Assembly: GCA_017560605.1 (NCBI GenBank)
Contig: JAFZEQ010000067.1
Span: forward strand, 1-23,563
Length of the DNA stretch: 23,563 nucleotides
Direction of reading: 5' to 3'
Source: Paludibacteraceae bacterium
GTDB taxonomy: Bacteria; Bacteroidota; Bacteroidia; Bacteroidales; Paludibacteraceae
The notes beneath the pieces were generated by a model. The model was not told the DNA's origin. It worked only from the letters and a program-made list of their open reading frames with translations, and did no database searches. Shown here in pieces: positions 16,649 to 23,563 of this stretch. A program made the position numbers and the translations under genes. Within the stretch, counting starts at the first letter, position 1. Every line of letters begins with the position of its first letter.

Positions 16649-17587
16649 ATGGATAAGCAATCACTAAGGATTATTTATATGGGAACACCTGACTTTGCCG
16701 TAGAAAGTCTACGTGCTTTAGTTGAAGGTGGTTATAATGTAGTTGCTGTTGTTACAATGCCAGATAAACCGGCAGGTCGTGGGCATCATTTACAGTTTTC
16801 AGCAGTAAAACAATATGCTTTATCAAAAGATTTGCCAGTTTTACAGCCGGAGAAACTCAAAGATGAGTTCTTTTTAAGGGAGTTGATGAGCTATCGAGCT
16901 GATCTACAGGTTGTTGTGGCCTTTCGTATGCTTCCTGAGGTTGTGTGGAATATGCCTCGTTTAGGAACCTTTAATCTACATGCGTCTCTCCTTCCACAAT
17001 ATAGAGGAGCTGCTCCAATTAACTGGGCGGTAATGAATGGTGAACAGGAAACGGGTGTTACAACTTTTATGCTACAACATAAAATTGATACGGGAAATTT
17101 GATTTTACAGAGAAAAATTTCGATAGGTAAAGATGAAACTGTAGGGTCAGTGCATGATCGATTAATGAAGTTGGGTGCTACACTTGTAACAGAGACGGTA
17201 GATAAAATTATATATGCAGAAGAACAAGGTGTTGCAATTCAAACGATTCCACAGTGTGATTTGCCTGATCTTCGTCTAGCTCCCAAGATTTTTAAAGATA
17301 CTTGTGCAATTGATTTTTCATGGGACGCTAAGCGTATATATAATCATGTGAGAGGTTTAAGTCCTTATCCTGGAGCATGGATTAATGATTTGCCAGCTAC
17401 TCATAGTCTTTCAGAAGTGCTTAAGGGAGCAAAAGTGTATCGTGTGGAAGTGGTAAATGATCCAGAAATAAAAGGGCACATTGTTGTACCTTGTTTAGAT
17501 GGGTATATAGATATTGTTGAACTTCAGTTACCAGGTAAGAAGCGTATGCTTGCATCTGCACTTCTTAATGGTATTAAAAATAAATAA
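16649..17587 (+). CDS. fmt: Methionyl-tRNA formyltransferase
   Basis: Fmt formylates the amino group of methionine on initiator tRNA using 10-formyl-tetrahydrofolate, in the cytoplasm. The 312-residue length is normal. Residues 1-200 form the formyltransferase domain with MGTPDFA at 11-17, the catalytic trio N109 and H111 (in FNLHASLLPQYRGAAP) and D147 (in HKIDTGN), which match N106, H108 and D144 of E. coli. The C-terminal domain from about 205 holds the tRNA-binding fold with the RGLSPYPGAW motif. It starts two bases after the preceding stop, so it is in the same operon. No anomalies seen. Confidence 0.97.
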   Translation: MDKQSLRIIYMGTPDFAVESLRALVEGGYNVVAVVTMPDKPAGRGHHLQFSAVKQYALSKDLPVLQPEKLKDEFFLRELMSYRADLQVVVAFRMLPEVVWNMPRLGTFNLHASLLPQYRGAAPINWAVMNGEQETGVTTFMLQHKIDTGNLILQRKISIGKDETVGSVHDRLMKLGATLVTETVDKIIYAEEQGVAIQTIPQCDLPDLRLAPKIFKDTCAIDFSWDAKRIYNHVRGLSPYPGAWINDLPATHSLSEVLKGAKVYRVEVVNDPEIKGHIVVPCLDGYIDIVELQLPGKKRMLASALLNGIKNK

Positions 17588-17595
17588 TTTATTGT

Positions 17596-18450
17596 ATGGT
17601 AATTGCTGTTATTGGAAACACTCTTCGCCCTGACACGATCTCAGAGGTTAAACATATTGTCGAGTTTTTGCAACTTCGTGGTATTACTGTAGTTCTATCT
17701 CCAGAATTGCGACATGATGTGTTCTCTCGTGATTTACCCTCTGTTGAAGATTATGTTGCGGCTACGGGAGAAACAATAGATTTTGCTATTTCTGTTGGAG
17801 GAGATGGAACATTTTTGACTACTGCATCTATGGTTGGACATCTTAATATTCCTATCCTGGGTATAAACTGTGGTCATCTTGGATACTTGGCTGAGGTACA
17901 GACGAAAAATGTTGATTCTGTTTTAGACCGATTAATAAATAATCAATATACCATTGAGAAGAGATGTGTTTTGGAATTGTCTAGTTCCAAAGGTGGAAAA
18001 GTAGTTTCTCCGTATGCTTTAAATGAAATTGCTGTTCTAAAATCAGGATTGAGCAGTATGATTACGGTGGAAGTAACACTTAATGGCGAATTTCTACACG
18101 CTTACAAAGCTGATGGTTTACTTATATCCACTCCAACAGGATCAACTGCATATAATCTTAGTGTTGGGGGCCCTCTGCTTGATCCGCATGTAAATGCTAT
18201 CATATTGTCACCTGTGGCTACGCATAGTCTTAATATCCGGCCATTGGTAGTGTTGGATGATAGTAAAATTGACTTGAAAATTTCAAGCAGAAATGGCAGT
18301 TATATGGTTAGTGTAGATGGGCGTAGTCAAGTGTTGAATCAAGAAATACAATTGCATATAGAACGATCTACGCGCACAATAAAGCTGGTTAGAGTTGAGG
18401 GGCAGACTTTTATGCAGTCGCTTAAGGATAAACTTAATTGGGGAAGGTAA
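17596..18450 (+). CDS. nadK: NAD kinase
   Basis: NadK phosphorylates NAD to NADP, the only route to NADP. The 284-residue protein has the diagnostic GGDGT motif at 68-72 with catalytic D70, an ALNEIAV segment, and the glycine-rich DGLLISTPTGSTAYNLSVGGP region that binds NAD. The C-terminal half follows the family beta-sandwich pattern with LSPVATHSL and VSVDGR. It starts eight bases after fmt and is followed after 14 bases by the HD-domain gene. It looks complete and ordinary. Confidence 0.96.
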   Translation: MVIAVIGNTLRPDTISEVKHIVEFLQLRGITVVLSPELRHDVFSRDLPSVEDYVAATGETIDFAISVGGDGTFLTTASMVGHLNIPILGINCGHLGYLAEVQTKNVDSVLDRLINNQYTIEKRCVLELSSSKGGKVVSPYALNEIAVLKSGLSSMITVEVTLNGEFLHAYKADGLLISTPTGSTAYNLSVGGPLLDPHVNAIILSPVATHSLNIRPLVVLDDSKIDLKISSRNGSYMVSVDGRSQVLNQEIQLHIERSTRTIKLVRVEGQTFMQSLKDKLNWGR

Positions 18451-18464
18451 AATGTGATGTCTTC

Positions 18465-19034
18465 ATGATAGATTATTTGGCTATTATAAAAAAGTATTGC
18501 GGTGAAAATGAGGAACTTAAGACGATATTGATTTCTCACTCTCGTCAGGTGGCTAATAGAGCATTAGCTATCTTGTCTAAACATCCCGATTGGGTTGAAA
18601 ACGGACTTGTAGATCCTGTGTTTATTGAGGAGGCTGCAATGTTGCATGATATCGGTGTAACTTTATGTGATGCACCTCGTATACATTGTGTTGGTGCTCA
18701 TAAGTATATTGAACACGGTTATCTTGGGGCAGAGATATTGCGCAGTGAAGGCCTTGAAAAACATGCTGCTGTTGCAGAAAGGCATACTGGAACAGGAATT
18801 AATGAAGATCAAATTTTACGTGAGGACTTACCTATACCATTACAAGATTATTCGCCTCGTACACTTGAAGAGCGCTTGATTTGTTATGCCGATAAATTTT
18901 ATTCTAAAACAAAACTAGGACTAGAAAAACCTTATAGTAAAATTCGTTTACATCTATGGAAGTACGGTTCAGATACTGTGGCAAGATTTGATGAAATGCA
19001 ACGCTTATTCGAGCCAGATCTCTCATTTGACTAA
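18465..19034 (+). CDS. HD-domain (HDIG-type) predicted metal-dependent phosphohydrolase
   Basis: A 189-residue soluble protein. I chose the ATG at 18465: the TTG at 18438 is in frame but would overlap nadK and add nine residues with no family character. The HD fold is visible as H25, the HDIG pair H61-D62 in MLHDIGVT, H107 in ERHTG and D143 in YADKF, all plausible metal ligands. Proteins of this type are annotated as HDIG phosphohydrolases or nucleotidases; the substrate here is unknown. It is the last gene of the secA run; a 188-base AT-rich gap with a new promoter follows. Position next to nadK suggests, but does not show, a nucleotide-related substrate. Confidence 0.85.
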   Translation: MIDYLAIIKKYCGENEELKTILISHSRQVANRALAILSKHPDWVENGLVDPVFIEEAAMLHDIGVTLCDAPRIHCVGAHKYIEHGYLGAEILRSEGLEKHAAVAERHTGTGINEDQILREDLPIPLQDYSPRTLEERLICYADKFYSKTKLGLEKPYSKIRLHLWKYGSDTVARFDEMQRLFEPDLSFD

Positions 19035-19150
19035 TGATGATTTTTACCTATAATTTTTGTGTAAAACATTTTGTAGTAGTATACATACTAATATTTACTT
19101 TCTATTATTTATTAATGAATTGTCTTTTTTTTAGAAAAATGTCGTAGCAT

Positions 19151-19182
19151 CTTGCATATGTGCATTTTTTTTTGTACCTTTG
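19151..19182 (+). promoter_or_regulatory. Bacteroidetes -33/-7 promoter of the pdxJ-exbB operon
   Basis: CTTG at 19151-19154 and TACCTTTG at 19175-19182 are 20 bases apart. The spacer has the same layout as the secA promoter: TTGCATA, two TGCA tetramers four bases apart and nine T. The rest of the gap 19035-19222 is AT-rich with no gene that I can support. Confidence 0.8.
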
Positions 19183-19222
19183 CACCGAAAAAAAAGTGAA
19201 AGACTTTTTGGTGTAAAAGCAT

Positions 19223-19951
19223 ATGACTCGTTTAAGTGTAAACATAAATAAAGTGGCAACTCTTCGTAATGCTCGTGGTGGAAATTTACCTAATGTTGAG
19301 CAATTTGCACAGGATTGTGAATTGTTTGGAGCAGAGGGCATTACTGTTCATCCTCGCCCTGATGAGAGACATATTCGAAGAGCAGATGTATATGCTCTAA
19401 AATCTCTAATTAAAACAGAATTTAATATAGAGGGAAATCCTGAGCCTGGCTTTATAGATCTAGTATTGTCAATAAAACCTGAACAAGTGACTCTTGTTCC
19501 TGATGCAATAGATCAGTTAACAAGTAATCATGGTTGGGATACACGAGCTCATCAAGCTAAATTAGTTGCAATTATACAGCTTTTTAAAAAAGCAGGTATA
19601 CGAGTTTCGGTCTTTGTGGATGCTGATCCGTTGATGGTTGAATTTGCTGCTAAGGCAGGTGCAGACCGCGTGGAGTTGTATACGGGGCCTTATGCTGAGT
19701 TGTATGATGAAAATCCTCAGCAAGCCATAGAGCTATATCGTCCAGCTGCCGAGAAGGCTCGCGAATTGGGGTTGGGTCTAAATGCAGGACATGATCTGAA
19801 TTTGCGCAATTTGGCTGCTTTTGTTAATGCTTTTCCTTGGGTTGATGAGGTTAGTATTGGTCATGCATTGATTGCTGACGCGTTATATTTTGGAATTCAA
19901 GAAACTATAAAAAAATATCAGTATGCTCTTTCAAATTCAAACAGACATTAA
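19223..19951 (+). CDS. pdxJ: Pyridoxine 5'-phosphate synthase
   Basis: PdxJ condenses 1-deoxyxylulose 5-phosphate with 3-amino-2-oxopropyl phosphate to form pyridoxine 5'-phosphate, the ring-closing step of the DXP-dependent vitamin B6 pathway. The 242-residue TIM-barrel protein has the N-terminal [15 protein letters not shown] segment (where E. coli has [13 protein letters not shown]), [11 protein letters not shown] with H43, E70 in the NIEGNP strand, and NAGHDLN with H190; these correspond to His45, Glu72 and His193 of the E. coli enzyme. The [14 protein letters not shown] end is typical. It is the first gene behind the promoter at 19151; the ExbB-like gene begins one base after its stop. 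Complete and ordinary. Confidence 0.96.
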   Translation: MTRLSVNINKVATLRNARGGNLPNVEQFAQDCELFGAEGITVHPRPDERHIRRADVYALKSLIKTEFNIEGNPEPGFIDLVLSIKPEQVTLVPDAIDQLTSNHGWDTRAHQAKLVAIIQLFKKAGIRVSVFVDADPLMVEFAAKAGADRVELYTGPYAELYDENPQQAIELYRPAAEKARELGLGLNAGHDLNLRNLAAFVNAFPWVDEVSIGHALIADALYFGIQETIKKYQYALSNSNRH

Positions 19952-19952
19952 T

Positions 19953-20636
19953 ATGTCGATGAGTATGGCTGCTCCGCAAGAAATGACTACAGGTGCAGCG
20001 ACTTCTATGCAAGAATCAATCAATTTATTTACTATGGCAGAATATGGTGGATGGATTATGATAGTTTTGGCCTTAATGATGGCTTTTGCTATTTATTTGT
20101 TTATCGAAAGAATGGTTGTAATCACAAAGGCAACTAAAGAAGATAAATCATTTATGGACCGTATTCGTGATTTTATCAAAGATGGGAATATCGAGTCCGC
20201 TATTAATTTGTGCGTAAGAGAAAACACACCTTCTGCTCGTATGATTGAGAAGGGTGTTACTCGTATTGGACGTCCAATGCAGGATGTACAAGTAGCTGTT
20301 GAAAATGTTGGTAACTTGGAGGTTGGTAAACTAGAAAAGGGGTTAGTTTTGATGGCGACTATTGCGGCTGGTGCTCCAATGCTTGGCTTCTTGGGAACGG
20401 TTTTGGGTATGATCCGAACATTTTTTAATATGGCTCAAAATTCAGGCGGAGTGATCGAAATGTCATCTCTTTCTGTAGGAATGTATCAAGCTATGGTAAC
20501 AACTGTTGGTGGTTTGATTGTTGGTATTTTGGCTATGTTCGCATACAATTTTTTGGTATCTCGTATAGATCGTGTTGTTCGTCAATTAGAATCTCGTACG
20601 ATGGAGTTTATGGATCTTTTGAACGAGCCTGTTTAA
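19953..20636 (+). CDS. exbB: MotA/TolQ/ExbB family proton channel protein
   Basis: Inner-membrane proton-channel subunit that, with ExbD/TolR, powers a TonB- or TolA-type periplasm-spanning protein. I take the ATG at 19953, one base after the pdxJ stop; an in-frame ATG at 19923 lies inside pdxJ and would add ten polar residues. The resulting 227 residues have three membrane segments: about 33-51, then the conserved GLVLMATIAAGAPMLGFLGT region, and the SVGMYQAMVTTVGGLIVGI region that lines the pore, with a cytoplasmic domain between the first two. The family call is certain; TolQ versus ExbB cannot be decided from sequence alone. Confidence 0.92.
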   Translation: MSMSMAAPQEMTTGAATSMQESINLFTMAEYGGWIMIVLALMMAFAIYLFIERMVVITKATKEDKSFMDRIRDFIKDGNIESAINLCVRENTPSARMIEKGVTRIGRPMQDVQVAVENVGNLEVGKLEKGLVLMATIAAGAPMLGFLGTVLGMIRTFFNMAQNSGGVIEMSSLSVGMYQAMVTTVGGLIVGILAMFAYNFLVSRIDRVVRQLESRTMEFMDLLNEPV

Positions 20637-20676
20637 TGTTCGAAAATTCAGTGTATTTACCATAGGATTTTAAGAT

Positions 20677-21084
20677 ATGGCATTAAAAAGAAGAAATAGG
20701 GTAGAAGCTACTTTTGCAATGTCTTCTATGACAGACTTGATGTTTTTGCTGTTGCTGTTTTTTGTGATGGCAAGTACAATGTCTTCGCCTAATGATATTA
20801 AAATAAATCTACCACAGTCTCGTGCAAACACGACAACAAAACAAGTTGTGGCTAAAGTTTTTATTGATAATTTAGGAAATTATTCTGTCGCTTTAGATGG
20901 CGAGTTGCCTGTGTCTGTGCCTTCTGAACAGTTGGAGGCATATTTGACAACTATTCAGCATCGTGATAGCACGATGCATATTGCTCTTCATGCTGACCAA
21001 GATATTGCTTATCGAGAAGTAGTGAATGTTTTGGATATAGCTAATCAGAATAAAATGAAAATTGTAATTGCGACCAAAAAGTGA
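20677..21084 (+). CDS. exbD: ExbD/TolR family biopolymer transport protein
   Basis: Partner of the ExbB-like channel. The 135-residue protein has a short basic N-terminus, one membrane helix (about 20-36) and a periplasmic domain. D20 in SMTDLMFLLLLFF matches the essential membrane Asp (D25 of E. coli ExbD) that takes up protons. The DIKINLPQS stretch after the helix is typical. Forty bases separate it from the preceding gene, and its TGA overlaps the next ATG (TGATG), coupling it to the TonB/TolA-like gene. Confidence 0.94.
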   Translation: MALKRRNRVEATFAMSSMTDLMFLLLLFFVMASTMSSPNDIKINLPQSRANTTTKQVVAKVFIDNLGNYSVALDGELPVSVPSEQLEAYLTTIQHRDSTMHIALHADQDIAYREVVNVLDIANQNKMKIVIATKK

Positions 21085-21905
21085 TGAAAAAATATAAATC
21101 CCATATTATAGCTGCGTTGGGAACTGTGCTTTTGATGGCACTTACGATTTTGTTGTTGTGGTTTTTGCAACTGAGGTATTCTGCGCCAGTGGAAGATGAA
21201 GGTATCGTAGTTACATTTGGATATGACGAGGACGGGGCTGGAAATCAAGATGCTAGTTCTCTTGATTCAGATGATCAGCCGCAGGTTGCCAAGATGCCAA
21301 CACAGCCTACTCGTGTAACTCCGTCTAGTAATGATTTAATGGTTCAGGATAGCGAGAAGTCGTTGGCGTTGAATAAAAAAACAAAAGAACAACAATCTAG
21401 TTCAGAGTATGAAGTTTTACTTCGCAAAAAACGAGAGCAAGAAGCATTAGCGGAAGCTCAGCGTCTTGAAAAAGAGAAGCTTCTAGCAGAGCAAAAGGCA
21501 AGGCAGCAAGAGGCTATCAATAAGGCCAATCAAATGGGAGGACTTTTTGGTGGAACTAATTCGGGTGGTGCTAATGGAAATGCAGGCAATTCGGCTGGAC
21601 AAAAAAAAGCCAATCCTGTAGGAAAGGGTTCTGGAAGTGTGGGCGGAAATACTTGGGAGTTGTCTAACAGAGATTGTAAGCATCTTCCAACGCCAGCGCA
21701 GAAATTCCAACAGGATGGAAAAGTCGTTGTGAGTATAGTGGTTGACAAAGATGGTAATGTTATTAGTGCTAAAAATGGAAAGGGAAGTACTGTGTCTGAT
21801 GCAGAAACGCTTCAGCTAGCAATTAACGCGGCTAGAAAAGCTAAGTTTACCCCAGGAGATGGAACTCAAATAGGAAAAATTACATATATATTTAAATTTA
21901 ATTAA
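21084..21905 (+). CDS. TonB/TolA-like energy transducer
   Basis: A 273-residue protein starting at the ATG at 21084 (a GTG in frame three bases earlier is less likely). It has one N-terminal membrane helix (about 8-29), an acidic and polar stretch, a charged Lys/Glu/Gln/Ala-rich coiled coil (about 110-150), a Gly/Asn/Ser-rich linker (about 150-190), and a C-terminal TonB-like domain (about 190-273, with VVVSIVVDKDGNVISAKNGKGS and ending TYIFKFN). The bridging region is TolA-like (coiled coil) rather than the Pro-rich spacer of classical TonB. Placed directly after ExbB/ExbD, it should carry proton-motive energy to outer-membrane partners. The TonB or Tol role is undecided; no TolB or Pal gene is in view. 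Confidence 0.85.
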   Translation: MKKYKSHIIAALGTVLLMALTILLLWFLQLRYSAPVEDEGIVVTFGYDEDGAGNQDASSLDSDDQPQVAKMPTQPTRVTPSSNDLMVQDSEKSLALNKKTKEQQSSSEYEVLLRKKREQEALAEAQRLEKEKLLAEQKARQQEAINKANQMGGLFGGTNSGGANGNAGNSAGQKKANPVGKGSGSVGGNTWELSNRDCKHLPTPAQKFQQDGKVVVSIVVDKDGNVISAKNGKGSTVSDAETLQLAINAARKAKFTPGDGTQIGKITYIFKFN

Positions 21906-21912
21906 ATGTCTT

Positions 21913-22440
21913 ATGAATTACATTTTTTTAGATAATGGTTTTGAGGAGATAGAGGCAATAACTACTATCGATCTATTAAGGCGTGCTAATATTGCACTGA
22001 CAACGGTTTCAATGTCAGATGATTCTATAGTCAAAGGTGCACACGATATTCCAGTGCAGGCAGATAAGCTCTTTGCACAAGTAGATTTTACCGATGCAGA
22101 AATGTTAATTCTCCCGGGTGGTGCTACTAATTTAATTGAACACAAGTGTTTGTGTGACTTGTTGGTAAAGCATAATCTTGAAGGAAAACAGTTGGCTGCT
22201 ATTTGTGCAGCTCCAGCTGTCTTGGGTCAATTAGGTATTTTAGAAAACAAACAAGCTACTTGTTATCCTGGCTTTGAACATTATTTAGGTGAAAGTCATG
22301 TGGGTGGTTTGGTTGTTGAATCCCATAATGTTATTACTGCAAAAGGACCAGGGTTGAGTAGCGATTTTGCTTTTTGTCTTATTGAGAAAATAGTTGGCAG
22401 CGAGGTTGCTGACCAGGTATATGATTTAGCACAATATTAA
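21913..22440 (+). CDS. DJ-1/PfpI family protein (YajL/ThiJ-like)
   Basis: A 175-residue protein with the DJ-1 fold signature: NGFEEIEA near the N-terminus (E14 at the place of the DJ-1 Glu18), LILPGG (65-70), and the nucleophile elbow AAICAAP with C98. TCYPGFE follows as in DJ-1/YajL members. Family members have been reported as glyoxalases or deglycases and oxidative-stress proteins; the real activity remains debated, so I do not name a reaction. It starts seven bases after the TonB-like gene and is probably in the same operon. Confidence 0.9.
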   Translation: MNYIFLDNGFEEIEAITTIDLLRRANIALTTVSMSDDSIVKGAHDIPVQADKLFAQVDFTDAEMLILPGGATNLIEHKCLCDLLVKHNLEGKQLAAICAAPAVLGQLGILENKQATCYPGFEHYLGESHVGGLVVESHNVITAKGPGLSSDFAFCLIEKIVGSEVADQVYDLAQY

Positions 22441-22467
22441 TTATTAACTTTATAAAAGATTTTTACT

Positions 22468-23481
22468 ATGAAGAAATATATTCTATCACTTTTTATGGTA
22501 TGTTTGACCATCTCTCTATTAGCGCAGGAAACAGAGAATACATCTCCTTGGAAATGTTCTGGCGTTGTTGGATTGAATGCTAGTGCAACCGGTTTGGTCA
22601 ATTGGGCTGCAGGTGGTAATAATAATGTTAATGGCGTTGCATTTGGTAAGGTTCGTTTGTTGTATTCCGAGAAGGATTTTGCGTGGGAAACAAACCTTAA
22701 TCTCGAGTATGGTATGTCGTATATTCATCAAGATGCTGATGCTTTTCAAAAATCAAGTGATGTAATTGATTTTAAGACCAAATTTGGTTGGCAATTCCAT
22801 AAGGCATGGTATCTTGCAGCGTCTGCTGGTTTTAAAAGCCAATTTGCTTTTGGTGAAGCATATGATGGAACAAGTGCTGATGATCCAATCACTTCAAAGT
22901 TCCTTTCTCCTTCATATACTGATGTTTCTGTCGGTATCGATTGGAAACCCAATTCCATTTTCTCACTTTATCTATCTCCTGTTGCTGGACAAATCACAAC
23001 AGCTTATGTAGGTAATGCGGTTGAAAATGCACATCCAGGTCTTCGTCAACAAATGCAAGATAAATATGCCACATGGGTGTATAGTAAAGAGGAAAATGCA
23101 GATGGAACCTTTGATAAGATATATAGAAATTGCAAGGCGGAGCTCGGTCTTACCTTTAAGGGTTCAATAAACTACACTTATAAAGATCTCAAACTTATTA
23201 CTTCTCTTGGACTCTTTACTCCATATACATGGGATAAGACAGAAATGAAGGATGCTAATGGTGATTTCATTGGCTATCGCGACAATAATCGTCGTTTTGG
23301 TAATTTCGATGTAGATTGGGATGCTGCAATTTCATATCAATTTCTCAAATGTCTCAATGTGACACTCTCTACTTCTCTTAAATATTATAATGGTGTGAAG
23401 ATTGCAGATAAAGAAGGTATTCCTGCGGAGAGAGTGCAATTTAAAGGTATTCTCGGTCTAGGTGTGGGATATAGTTTTTAA
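22468..23481 (+). CDS. DUF3078 outer-membrane beta-barrel-like protein
   Basis: A 337-residue protein with a signal peptide (1-19, SLLA|Q) and almost no spacer before the DUF3078 region: SPWKCSGVVGLNASATGLVNWAAGGNNNVNG, DFKTKFGWQFHKAWYLAASAGFKSQF, IDWKPNSIFSLYLSPVAG, and a final strand ending in Phe (GVGYSF), as in many outer-membrane barrels. It resembles the C-terminal part of the protein at 15357 in these motifs but lacks that protein's long N-terminal region. It follows the DJ-1 gene by 27 bases; I see only a poor promoter match in the gap. Function unknown. Confidence 0.82.
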   Translation: MKKYILSLFMVCLTISLLAQETENTSPWKCSGVVGLNASATGLVNWAAGGNNNVNGVAFGKVRLLYSEKDFAWETNLNLEYGMSYIHQDADAFQKSSDVIDFKTKFGWQFHKAWYLAASAGFKSQFAFGEAYDGTSADDPITSKFLSPSYTDVSVGIDWKPNSIFSLYLSPVAGQITTAYVGNAVENAHPGLRQQMQDKYATWVYSKEENADGTFDKIYRNCKAELGLTFKGSINYTYKDLKLITSLGLFTPYTWDKTEMKDANGDFIGYRDNNRRFGNFDVDWDAAISYQFLKCLNVTLSTSLKYYNGVKIADKEGIPAERVQFKGILGLGVGYSF

Positions 23482-23504
23482 AATGACCAACCCTAAATAA
23501 CTTA

Positions 23505-23563
23505 ATGGAATCGTTAGAAAAACTTGAGCAAAATATTCAACAACTCTTGAACAAATATCAAGA
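23505..23563 (+). CDS. Start of a small coiled-coil-like protein, cut by the window end
   Basis: An ATG at 23505 opens a frame with no stop to the end of the window (19 codons): MESLEKLEQNIQQLLNKYQ. The Leu/Ile spacing fits the start of a coiled coil, like the small ZapB-like or hypothetical proteins that precede zapA in some Bacteroidales, but 19 residues cannot show this. It starts 23 bases after the DUF3078 gene. Confidence 0.5.
   Translation, partial: MESLEKLEQNIQQLLNKYQ

Noticed and set aside
18438..18464. TTG start for the HD-domain gene overlapping nadK.
   Set aside because: The ATG at 18465 gives a normal N-terminus and no overlap; the added residues show nothing conserved.
19077..19090. 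Inverted repeat TAGTATACATACTA after the HD-domain gene, considered as a terminator.
   Set aside because: Only six AT-rich pairs with a two-base loop and no T run directly after it.
19183..19213. Possible hairpin (CACCGAAAA with TTTTTGGTG) in the pdxJ leader.
   Set aside because: The left arm begins directly after the -7 box, so transcription would probably start within it and the stem would not form in full; it also needs a wobble and a 13-base loop.
19923..19952. Earlier in-frame ATG for the ExbB-like gene, inside pdxJ.
   Set aside because: It would add ten polar residues overlapping pdxJ; the ATG one base after the pdxJ stop fits the tight operon pattern.
22445..22452. TAACTTTA before the second DUF3078 gene as a -7 box.
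   Set aside because: It lacks the final G and has no TTTG at the right distance upstream (nearest TTTA gives a 16-base spacer).

Overview
The window looks like chromosomal DNA of a low-GC Bacteroidales bacterium; family and genus cannot be read from it. The evidence is the promoter style (a TTTG-like -33 element about 20 bases before TAnnTTTG, seen upstream of three or four transcription units), the lack of strong Shine-Dalgarno sequences, a SecA of 1108 residues, two DUF3078 outer-membrane proteins, and the nadK / pdxJ / ExbB-ExbD-TonB gene order that I recall from Bacteroidales chromosomes. All convincing genes lie on the + strand. I see no tRNA, rRNA, CRISPR array or insertion sequence.

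Region A (1-10960) is the unusual part: a tandem duplication of a roughly 5.4-5.5 kb transcription unit. Each copy has a Bacteroidetes promoter, a secreted phosphodiester glycosidase (NAGPA/DUF2233 family, with Ig-like and C-terminal beta domains), a secreted zinc N-acetylmuramoyl-L-alanine amidase (propeller-like N-terminus, Amidase_3 core, C-terminal Ig-like domains), and a related intrinsic terminator. All four proteins carry signal peptides and end in a similar short C-terminal module. A 152-base stretch in the two glycosidase genes is almost identical while its upstream flank is strongly diverged, which suggests gene conversion after the duplication. The pair may act together on the envelope or on wall polymers of other bacteria, but the substrate is unknown.

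Region B (about 11020-19034) is a tightly packed run: secA, lgt, a DUF3078 outer-membrane protein with a probable TTG start, fmt, nadK and an HD-domain protein. Gaps are 0-14 bases or the genes overlap, so this is probably one operon under the promoter before secA. It joins protein export, lipoprotein maturation, translation initiation and NADP synthesis. The secA leader starts with a perfect 9-bp hairpin.

Region C (about 19150-23563) starts with a promoter very like that of secA and continues with pdxJ, an ExbB/TolQ-ExbD/TolR-TonB/TolA-like energy-transduction set, a DJ-1/PfpI family protein, a second DUF3078 protein, and the first 19 codons of a coiled-coil-like protein that runs off the window. 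Regions B and C look like ordinary conserved chromosomal genes; region A is the accessory-looking part.
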